A program made the translations under genes and the position numbers. The notes under the pieces were generated by a model, which saw only the letters and a program-made list of their open reading frames with translations, made no database searches and had not been told where the DNA came from. Below, piece by piece: positions 14,103 through 25,900 of a DNA stretch of 64,000 nucleotides. Position 1 is the stretch's first letter; each line of letters begins with the position of its first letter. The DNA is from Megaleporinus macrocephalus (Eukaryota > Chordata > Actinopteri > Characiformes > Anostomidae): contig CM038708.1 in assembly GCA_021613375.1 (NCBI GenBank), positions 31,353,559-31,417,558 of the forward strand, given 5' to 3'.

Positions 14103-17100
14103 TATATCCACAGTATATAAACTGTAAACGACTTACAGTTAAATATCCAGTAAAAGCATTATATCACATAAATATCACATGCTGCATTTACAACCACGCT
14201 TATAAACTTCTATTCTAGCCTACAAAACACTAAATAGAATTAATGCAATCTCGGTCATCAAGGTATGTGTCTAGACTGCCATTACAACAAAATAAAATCA
14301 TTTAGTTCAACCAAGACAAGCAAGCATCAGAAAATGTAAGTACAAACTCAAGAAATGCCACTTAATAATTTAGCCAAACAAAGGAAAAGGAAATTCTGGC
14401 TGTTGATCACTGCCAATTAAATAAAAACAAAAAACAAAACTACAAAACAAAAAAGTGATTCAGTAATAAAATCTACTCAATAAACTTCACTAACAGTTCC
14501 ATTCTGATTCGTATTCACTTTAAAAACCATCTCATCTTTACTGTGTCTGTTTCAAATCCTCCCTATACCCCGATTATCTCAGTTAGGGCAACACTAAACA
14601 GAATCACTTGCTGTTAAAAATTAATTATTGAATCATTTCATCTAAAAGGATGTGGCTCAAGAAAGACTGACAAGGTTTACCTTCTTAAAGGCTAAAACAC
14701 TTCGCTCGTCATAACAACAGTAACAAAGAACACAAAAAGATACTTCTATGTTTATATATGCTTAAAATGATCAAATAAGTTGGCAGGAACCACAGAACTG
14801 CCCTGAACTCTCCACTACCAACCACAGTGGAGGCACTCCAGCCAAACCAGGCTATGAGAACTGGACACCAGCTCAAGCCTCACCAGGACCTCAACACCAC
14901 TGTGACCACATACAATGTACTTTACAAGATGTTGTAGATGTTACCATGTCTGCAGGGTCTCAGAGGAAGTGCAGCTGAATGTGGTCCGTCAGGTTTCTCA
15001 CATCTAAGTAGGTTGAAGCCGGTTCTGTTTAAAACCTTGTTTTATTTTAAACAGGTTCCATCAAACCTTACAAAGTAGAACATCCCTAATCAAGCTTCTC
15101 CACATCTCCTCATTTTCGAGCTTTCCTGATGGATGATTTTAGGAGACCCCTTGTAGATACTTTCTCCTCTTTTTCATTCTTTTCATCCTTCTTCTGTTTC
15201 AGTCTTTCGTTCTTCTCTTCTTTTTCTTTGGCGAGCCTTTCTTTTTCTGCCTTCTCCTTTTCTTTGGCCTGCTTTTCCTTTTCTGTTCTTTCTTTCTCCA
15301 CCTTTTCTTTTACTAGCCTTTCCTTTTCTGCCTTTTCTTTGGCTACTCTTTCTTTCTCTGCCTTTTCTTTGGCTAGCCTTTCTTTCTCTGCTTTCTCTTT
15401 CTCTGCCTTTTCTTTGGCTAGCCTTTCTTTCTCTGCTTTCTCTTTCTCTGCCTTTTCTTCGGCTAGCCTTTCTTTCTCTGCCTTTTCTTTAGCTAGCCTT
15501 TCATTTTCCGCCTTTTCTTTTGCTAGCCTTTCTTTCTCTGCCTTTTCTTTAGCTAGCCGTTCCTTTTCCACCTTTTCTTTTGCTAGCCTTTCCTTTTCCG
15601 CTCTCTCTTTCTCCTCCTTTTCTTTAGCTAGCCTTTCCTTTTCTGCCTTTTCTTTGGCTAGCCTTTCCTTTTCTGCCTTTTCTTTGGCTAGTCTTTCCTT
15701 TTCCGCTCTCTCTTTCTCCTCCCTTTCTTTAGCTAGCCTTTCCTTTTCAGCCTTTTCTTTGGCTAGCCTTTCCTTTTCTGCCTTTTCTTTGGCTAGCCTT
15801 TCCTTTTCTGCCTTTTCTTTGGCTAGCCTTTCCTTTTCTGCTCTCTCTTTCTCCTCCCTTTCTTTAGCTAGCCTTTCCTTTTCAGCCTTTTCTTTAGCTA
15901 GCCTTTCCTTTTCTGCCTTTTCTTTGGCTAGCCTTTCTTTCTCCTCCTTTTCTTTGGCTAGCCTTTCCTTTTCAGCCTTTTCTTTAGCTAGCCTTTCCTT
16001 TTCAGCCTTTTCTTTAGCTAGCCTTTCTTTCTCCTCCTTTTCTTTGGCTAGCCTTTCCTTTTCAGCCTTTTCTTTAGCTAGCCTTTCCTTTTCTGCCTTT
16101 TCTTTGGCTAGCCTTTCCTGTTCCACTCTCTCTTTCTCCTCCTTTTCTTTAGCAAGCCGCTCTTTCTCTGCCTTTTCTTTGGCTAGCCTTTCTTTTTCCG
16201 CTTTCTCTTTTTCAGCCTTTTCTTTAGCCAGTCTCTCTTTCTCTGCTTGCTCTTTAGCTAGCCTTTCTTTTTCCGCTCTCTCTTTCTCAGCTTGTTCTTT
16301 AGCCAGTCGTTCTTTTTCTGCTCTCTCTTTCTCTGCTTGCTCTTTAGCTAGCCTTTCTTTTTTTGCTTTCTCCCTTTCTTCCTGCTCTCTAGCTAATCTT
16401 TCTCTTTCTGCTCTCTCCTTCTCCGCTTTTTCCTTTGCTAGCTTTTCAGCTCTCTCCTTCTCTGCTTGCACTTTAGCCAGTCTTTCCCTTTCTACCTTTT
16501 CCTTCTCTGCTTTTTCTTTTGCTATCTTCTCTTTTTCAGCCTTTTCCTTTTCTGCCTTCTCTCTGGCAAGTCGTTCTTTTCTCTCCTCTTCTTCACGGAG
16601 TTTAGCCTCAACATCTTCCTTGACTTTCTTAGCAGCTAGGATGGCTTGCCTCTCCTCTTCTTCTCGAGCCAGAATGGTGCGCACCTCAGCCAGTGCTAGC
16701 TTAGCAATCTTTTTAGCCTCAATCTTCTCATGGATCATCCGAAGCTGCTCCTTCAAAGCAACCTTCAGCTTCTGCCCAATTTCTCTGGTAGAGTGCTCTA
16801 GATGAGAGAACATGTCCGACTTGTAAAAGCTCATTTCTTCTTTCCATGCAAAACTGTAGCTCACGCTCATGAACAGAGTTAGTGCTCACAGGAAGCCTCC
16901 TCAGAAACCAGCAGTCACCTCCGAGCTCTTTCACTACATTCACATGACACTGCCAAACCAGCAGGCAAGGTTAACAAAGACATTCACTGTTGGTGTTAGG
17001 CCACTCATTGTTGGTCACTGACAAATCTTTATATTATGAACACTAAAGACGTGCAATGATATCATAATCATTCCGGTAGATACTCTGAAAGGACAATTTC

Positions 17101-20100
17101 AGCATCAGACAGATTCGAAGGATGTTTTAAAATGATGCATTTAGATATTTCATGATGGATTTAGTGCGCTCCAGAAGAGCTGATGTTCAGGGGATGCTGA
17201 AGTAGAGCATTAAATCACCTGAAATTTATATTTTACTGCATTTGTAACTCTCTACATATAAGTGTTGTAAGTCTCTGGGAAGCTAATTCAGGTAGTTAAC
17301 TATAGACCCTGGTAACAACAGATATTTACATGAAAAGTAGTGGTTATTGGTGAAGGCCCAGATTCCAGGTACCAGAATCGGCCCCTTGTCGTACATCACT
17401 GTCATACACCCTGAAGTAGCATGTGCATGATTAAAAGAGAAACAAAAAAAACAATTATAACACGTATGCACTTCACCTAGGGCCTGACAGGTTAAGTCAT
17501 GCACTTCCATGCAACAGTTTGCATCTATTATATCCAGTGTACTGACAAGTGGTGAACGTCCCTTGGACAGTGTTTCTTAAATAGGTCCTCAGAGAGACCT
17601 TCAGACAGTCCACATTTTTTGCTTCTTCTTAGCATTTGGAGTTTGGTTGGAAATGTTTGTCTGGGGGTCCCTGAGGACCAGTTTGAGAATTGGCCTAGCA
17701 TATACTGTCTGATGCTAATTGCATCCTCCAGCTCAGTTTCTGCCGCTGGTGTCACTGATGATTTAAAACCAGGGCAAAGTGCCCAAGCCTATTTTACTCC
17801 CTGCAGCTAAATCATTCTGATGGCCATCAATGGCAGGGTACTCACTGTAAATGATTCTAAACGTAATATATATATATATTTATTTATTTATAAATGCATT
17901 TATACTGGCCTTTAGTCAACAATATTAAACTATTAAAGCATTAAAATAATCACAGCAGATTTGTATTCTTTAAATGAAACACAACCGTTCTTATTCAGTA
18001 AAAAAGGTTTGGAAGGGAATAGTTTCCCTTAATCAGTTTTGATATGTAGGGTCAAAAAGTCTGCAAATTAGATTTTAGATTGAACTAATACTACATAAAC
18101 TATACTACTGCTAAACTGATTAAAAGATTACATTTTAAAGATTAAAGAATTTTTTTTTTGGTCTGATATAAAACATTACATCATGCAATACATTTACATG
18201 TTGTGGGGATTCATCAATATGAAACCAGTTGACTTAAGGAAGTGAATTCTTATTCTATGTGTTGTATTTCAGATAAGATTTGTCGTTCTGTAAGTAGTTT
18301 AACTCAGTATTATGTAGGTAATTCAGAACCTGTTGGTGCAAACTGTTTGGAGCACAGGTTTAAAATTCCTAAGGTTTCATGTACAGAATTGTTTTTCTTC
18401 GCTATTTAAATTCATGAGATTAATGATGTGACATGCCAGGCCCGGGCAAGTCTGAGTGAATTAAATCATTAAAATCACACTCAATGCATTAGTACAACCA
18501 TAAGATTATTATGAGATCCTTTAAAACCAACAACGCACACTTCTCTGCACTCAACTACACAACCATACAAACCAAGCTCCACACACAATCCCCAACTCAT
18601 GCCAGGTACCTCTATTCCTCTCAGGTGCATCTTCTTTAGGATTTTCAGCTGTAGTGTAAGATAACATCAGAGTAGAGGATTATTTCATTATTTAGGCTTT
18701 TAAAAAAGTCTTGCTAACAAGATTCATCAGAAATGTAGCATTTTTTTCTCAGGAGTGAGAAAAGTCATCTTTAACTGCATGCTTACATATCATTCTGGCT
18801 AATACACTTTCTAAAAGTCACTTTTTCTATAATAAACTTGTAATAAAGATCTGATGCAAGGTCTAGCTTTCTAGAATAATGAGATCAAGTGTGGGTGAAT
18901 TATTAGTATTTTAGGGCTAATAAGTGGTTATTATGTGTATTAATAAGTGACAATACAACATCCAAAGTTATTATTACGTATTATTACACATGTACAGTGT
19001 TGCCAACTTTCGCGACTCTTCAGACCCTCTAGCGACTCTTTCTGGTGTTTTTGGAGACTTTTGGAGACTCAGAGATGAACAAACATTATATTCAGTTACT
19101 GTCCTCAGCGAGCATCGGGGGCTGCCGTGAGCCCCATCTCCCAACACTCCCAGTGCTCAGTCTCACAGTCAGAGCAGACCCTCACTGCTCCACGACCCAC
19201 TACAATCCCTGCGCATGCCCAAAGCCGCTGCTGACCCCGCCCCTATCTACAGAGCAGGATGTAAATATAAATATGTCTTAGATAGATATATACTTTATTG
19301 ATCCCAGAGGGAAGTTCTTCAGTGTGACACGGGCAATTTCAATGGTAACGAAAAACAATCCATAGAAGAAGTTCATTTATTCAGAGTTTATTAGTAGTTA
19401 TCACATATTTATGGTGTTTTTACTCACTTTTTGTCTCTTCCACGTTATTCCTTCAAATACACGCTAATAGACCATTATGCAAATTAGGCGATTACATCAT
19501 TTACTGACTTCTAGCGACTTTCAGGACAGCCAATAGCTACTTTCCTCACTTAGGAGTTGGCAACAGTGCACATGTAATGTAAACATGTGATCAGGGAGCA
19601 GCCATTACTCATAAATGATCTGCATTTTGTCAAAATATTTATAATATTCGTATATAATATTTATATGGCTTTGTATTATAAAGGTAAATAGTGATTTCAG
19701 TTGATTACTTATACACATACTTGAAGAAAATGCTTAGTCTATTTATAGTTAAACCCTGTTAAACCTTAGAGTAACATAAAACACATTAAAGACGTTAACA
19801 ACTAAACAGAGGTGGGTAAAGTAATCTAAACACCTGCTCGGCCTCAAACATTACCAGTCACAAAGCAGTACAGGTGCTAAATATTAAAGTTAAAAAGTTT
19901 AAAGATTACTTTCCTTGCTAATATAAATAAGCAGAGATGGTAAACGTATCATCATCATTTAAAAATACTTTGTACTTGAAATCCTTCAAACATTTACTTG
20001 AGTACATGGAACTAAAGAAATATAACTAGAATATAAAACCCACCTCTGCAAATACGGCTGTTAGTGCTGCATTCGCCAGAGACGATACGTTTGTAATTTT

Positions 20101-22558
20101 ACGGTTGTGACTGTTTCACTGTAATGTAATCATCAAAGCTTCTTCACATTTAACAGCTTTTCTTTATGTCTTTATGTTTGAGTAGCACTGTTCACACTGC
20201 AGGGCAGGAGTTAGAAAGCACTACTAACCCGAGGAAAGCCATTAAAACCCACTAACCAAAGCAAAGCTCCAGTGGGTACTGTGAATATTGTGACTTTCAT
20301 TATCATCATGCATGCTTGGAGGACTTGCTGGTTTCCATCTTTGCTGGTTATTTAAAAAAAATGCATAATTTATATGCCGACCAATACAGCCACAAAGTAG
20401 CCACACACACAATTATGACAATGAAAAACATTGTGTGTTTAAGGATTCCTCACTGCGAGGCTACTACAGTTTCTCTCAGAGGCCCAAAAGAGCGCACACG
20501 GGCCACTTCCAGCATGTTGAAGCTGCTTCACAAGACATTTTAATATAATAACAACATCCACGGAAACTACAGCAAGAAGAAAGCAGCGTCACCACAGTCA
20601 TGGAAAAGTGTATACACCTTTTTTGTTTGAGCCTTTTTTCTTAGTTGTCACAGGATTCTCTAAATTCCAGAGGAAAAAAAACAGTTATTAGATTTATGAA
20701 GGATACATTTCAGGAGGATGCACCCACCAACACACACCCGCACCTTGCCCACTCATCGGCGTTTTCAGAAAGCAAACAGCGATCAGCCAAAGAGGGCTAC
20801 GCAGACAACGATCAACTACATATCAACTCCTCTCAGTGAACATGCAGCAACCATATAAAATAAAACTGCACTGTGTGAACTACATACAACCACACAGGCA
20901 CAACCACAATACACACACACACACACACACACAACCACAATACACACTCTCACCAGGGCAAAAAACAAACTAACAAACAAAATATCTAGTGGTGTCTAAG
21001 AAATAAACGCAATGAAGATGATGGTAACAGTACAAATTACAATAATACATAATTTTAATGGGAATATTTATATTATGACAATACATGAAGACAGCACTAC
21101 ACCACTTATCCTCATACCAGCTTCAGAAAAGGCTGCTGTGAATTAGTGCCCTCTAGTGGACTACATGTGCTAAAGTTCATCTGTCAGGAAGTTGACAGAC
21201 AAACAGACAGACAAACAGATCTACTGTACTGACTCCCCAGTAGGGAATATGCAAAGACTACGATATTCATGTGTCACTCACATAAATTGCAGTGTCTGAA
21301 CTGCACAAACACAAGCACAACACACATTTAACATGCACTCACATACACACACACACCCCCTCACTGGCAAAAACATGCAGGTGGCATCTATAACAGAGGT
21401 GGCAAACAACTAAACTAACTTCTGTTTGGCACCCCTGATCTAAAACTACACTAAGTACATCCCCAGTTTGACGCAGACTGCATCGCCATTGAAAGCCAGG
21501 CTTTTACTTCTTGGTATATTCCCAGAGTCTTCCGATTCAAATGGAGTAAAAGCTAACAGCAATAAAAGAAAACTAGCAAATGGAACGACGTTGATAAATA
21601 TAGTACAGGTTAAAGGGGAATTCCACAGATTTCTGGGTCAGAATTTTTCTCGTCGGTGGTGATGAGAACCAGACATCTGAAATGTTTAGTGCCTCGAAAA
21701 GCTTCATCGCAGAAAGACTGTATATGAGTTGGTTATGAATGTGATGCCTGATTTGTTGCCTCACACTCTTTTATGATACTGTAGTGGTAAATGCAGAACA
21801 CTGTAATACCCTTTTTTTTTCTTCTCCACTCTTCCCGTCAGAACAAAGCAGAAGTCTGCTTCTTATTCGTCAGTCAGTTTTCCCCTTCCACCTTAAATGG
21901 TGCAACCGGTGCCAGAATGTAGCGCCTGGAGCAGGTAAGGTGGGACGGGAAAACTGAATAAGAAGCAGACTCATGAGGTCATGAGGAGCGGAGGCTGTAT
22001 TTTGCACAGTTCATCTCTTTGACATTTAAACTGTGTGTTAAATAAACAGCTGTGGTGTTGATGTCACAGGATGCCACAGCGTTGAATAATCGGTACCGAG
22101 ATCGGTTCAACCACTAACAATAGAGTAGACCTTCATATGGTGGCTGTCCAGTGAAAACTCCAAAATTGCAACTTTACAAGAGGGATTAAAAACATACTTT
22201 ACTTTCAGTGTACATTAATGGAATCAGAATGTTTTCCAAACTATTTTGGAGCACTTCTATTGGTCCATTCATCATGAATTATTCACACAATGTAAACGAC
22301 CATTGTCGTCTTGAAATAATGTAGAAAAAAAAATAATAACGGAGAAACTAGTTCTTCATTGGACAGTGACGATATGCTTTCTTGAGTAGAAAGGACACTA
22401 GACAAGATGGTTGCCTTCTGGCTTGGTAGCAGCTAATCTTTGCAGATGCAAAACTAAAAACTAAAAAAATAAACTAATAAATAAATACATGTAACTCCTT
22501 TACATATCACAACAAAAAACAAAGTCCCCCAAATTATGTGGTTTTCTGTGTGTGTCTC

Positions 22559-22638
<80 letters not shown>

Positions 22639-22925
22639 TCAGTGTCCAATGAAAAACATGCATCTCCATTTTTGTCGATTTCTATTTCACTACATTAATT
22701 CAATGCAGCAGATGCCATTTACATTGTGATGAAATTTCATCATGAATGGACCAATAGAAATGCTCAAAAATAGCTATAAAAAAGTTCTGGTTCCATCTGG
22801 TTCCATTTTGGCCTCTCCTGTAAAGTTGTTGTTTTGGAGATACCTGTTTTTCATTGGACAGAGATGAGATATATATATATATATATCATCTCACTGTGTG
22901 AAACTAGCACAGTATGAAACTAAAA

Positions 22926-22956
<31 letters not shown>

Positions 22957-25900
22957 ATATATATATATTCTGTTTCATACTGTGCTAGTTTCACACAGTA
23001 TGTTTGCTTCCTTCCATCTCGTCTATTCTGCTTTTCACTTCCTGCCCTCTGTCTGGATTTCACGTCATAAGAATCATGTTACTGCAAACAACCTGCTATT
23101 CAGACAGAATGAAGAATCAGCAGAATCCCCCTTTAAATCACATCCTCCAATCCTGTAGCAAAGCGGCTGCATCTTATTCACTGTGCTCACACGCACACAC
23201 ACTCACAGAGGGGAGACGGTTTCAACAGTCTAGAACATTTCGTGCAATCTTTTATAAACAGTGATTCTGGCGAACACTGAAAAAAGAGGCTAAATGCAAT
23301 ACACATGCAAACACACAGCAACAGAATTTCCCTGAGCGTTCATCAAGCCGTGGCCAATCCTCTCTCTTCTTTATTTCTGTTTTAAGACTCTTCACAAGAC
23401 GAGCACACATCACCCTTCAAACGACAAGTGCTTTCAGTACAGTCGTGATAAAAGCCTTAAACAGAAACATCTCCGGCTTACAGAAGTGCAGCTCGAGTTA
23501 CTGGGCTAATGCCCTCTCGCGTCATGACATACCAGCACCCCTCTCCTCCTCCACAACACTCTCTCCATCTTCTTCTCCCTCACACAGCACCAACGCATCA
23601 CAGAGAAAAGCCTGGAAGCTTTTTAACCAATCAGAAAGCTCATCTGCTAAAGCATCAGCGCTCATATTGTGCACAGAGACGCCACCTTTACAACAGCCAG
23701 GCAAACCTATGTAGCACAGAAGAAGGTGCAAAAGAAAAAAGTGGGAAAAGCAGCAAGGAAGAAAAAAGAGAGAGCAGAGAAAAGTAGAACACGCAGAAAA
23801 AGCTCAGAAATTTCAGCACGGATATTCAACAGTGTCTGTAATGTCAAAAGGTTAATATCCTAAACATTTATTGTACTTCAAAGTTCTCTTATAATATTTG
23901 TGGATTTAATTGCAATTTTTATATAATAATTTTCTAGCGTCTCTATATCTAACTTTTTTGCTGAGACTGGGATGTGTAATTGAGCTCTGTTCTGATTGGC
24001 TGTCACGTACGGTGCCTTATTCAAAAAGCAGTCCAGGTTTGACTCTGACCTGGTTAAGCAAGAACTGTTCTAAAACGTTTGTCTGGTAGTGTACCTACAA
24101 CGTTTGTCTGGTAGTGTACCTACAACGTTTGACTGGTAGTGATACTAAAACGTTTGTCTGGTAGTGATCTAAAACGTTTGACTGGTAGTGTATCTAAAAC
24201 GTTTGACTGGTAGTGATACTAAAACGTTTGTCTGGTAGTGTATCTACAACGTTTGACTGGTAGTGTATCTAAAACGTTTGACTGGTAGTGTATCTAAAAC
24301 GTTTGTCTGGTAGTGATACTAAAACGTTTGGCTGGTAGTGTATCTAAAACGTTTGGCTGGTAGTGTATCTAAAACGTTTGACTGGTAGTGATCTAAAACG
24401 TTTGGCTGGTAGTGATCTAAAACGTTTGACTGGTAGTGTATCTAAAACGTTTGACTGGTAGTGTATCTAAAACGTTTGACTGGTAGTGTATCTAAAACGT
24501 TTGACTGGTAGTGTATCTAAAACGTTTGACTGGTAGTGATCTAAAACCTTTGACTGGTAGTGATCTAAAACCTTTGACTGGTAGTGATCTAAAACCTTTG
24601 ACTGGTAGTGTACTAAAACGTTTGACTGGTAGTGTACTAAAACCTTTGACTGGTAGTGATCTAAAACGTTTGACTGGTAGTGAACTAAAACCTTTGACTG
24701 GTAGTGATCTAAAACGTTTGACTGGTAGTGATACTAAAACGTTTGACTGGTAGTGTACTAAAACGTTTGACTGGTAGTGATACTAAAACGTTTGACTGGT
24801 AGTGTACTAAAACCTTTGACTGGTAGTGATCTAAAACCTTTGACTGGTAGTGATCTAAAACGTTTGACTGGTAGTGATCTAAAACGTTTGACTGGTAGTG
24901 ATACTAAAACGTTTGACTGGTAGTGTACTAAAACGTTTGACTGGTAGTGAACTAAAACCTTTGACTGGTAGTGATCTAAAACGTTTGACTGGTAGTGATA
25001 CTAAAACGTTTGACTGGTAGTGTACTAAAACGTTTGACTGGTAGTGATACTAAAACGTTTGACTGGTAGTGTACTAAAACCTTTGACTGGTAGTGATCTA
25101 AAACCTTTGACTGGTAGTGATCTAAAACCTTTGACTGGTAGTGATCTAAAACGTTTGACTGGTAGTGATACTAAAACGTTTGACTGGTAGTGATCTAAAA
25201 CCTTTGACTGGTAGTGATCTAAAACCTTTGACTGGTAGTGATCTAAAACGTTTGGCTGGTAGTGATCTAAAACATTTGACTGGTAGTGTACTAAAACGTT
25301 TGACTGGTAGTGAACTAAAACCTTTGACTGGTAGTGATCTAAAACGTTTGACTGGTAGTGATACTAAAACGTTTGACTGGTAGTGTACTAAAACGTTTGA
25401 CTGGTAGTGATACTAAAACGTTTGACTGGTAGTGTACTAAAACCTTTGACTGGTAGTGATCTAAAACCTTTGAACTGGTAGTGATCTAAACCTTTGACTG
25501 GTAGTGATCTAAAACGTTTGACTGGTAGTGTACTAAAATGTTTGACTGGTAGTGATCTAAAACCTTTGACTGGTAGTGATCTAAAACCTTTGACTGGTAG
25601 TGATCTAAAACGTTTGGCTGGTAGTGATCTAAAACATTTGACTGGTAGTGTACTAAAACGTTTGACTGGTAGTGATCTAAAACGTTTGACTGGTAGTGTA
25701 CTAAAACGTTTGACTGGTAGTGATCTAAAACCTTTGACTGGTAGTGATCTAAAACGTTTGACTGGTAGTGATCTAAAACGTTTGACTGGTAGTGATACTA
25801 AAACGTTTGACTGGTAGTGATACTAAAACGTTTGACTGGTAGTGTATCTAAAACGTTTGACTGGTAGTGATCTAAAACGTTTGACTGGTAGTGATACTAA

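Noticed and set aside
13888..14218. Open frames with polyvaline/cysteine/isoleucine-tyrosine runs
   Set aside because: Translation of a (TG)n(TA)n microsatellite.
15129..16805. 558-codon plus-strand frame of SFSAFSLASLSF-type repeats
   Set aside because: Antisense shadow of the Lys/Glu repeat exon; the minus strand has matching splice acceptor, phase and poly(A) signal.
16798..16870. ATG at 16870 (MSVSYSFAWKEE) as the start of an independent single-exon K/E-rich gene
   Set aside because: A strong phase-1 acceptor at 16797/16798 fits the upstream junctin-type exons, and no promoter signal was seen near 16.9 kb. Kept only as an alternative.
22454..22729. Open frames of Ile-Tyr repeats on both strands
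   Set aside because: Translation of a (TA)n microsatellite.
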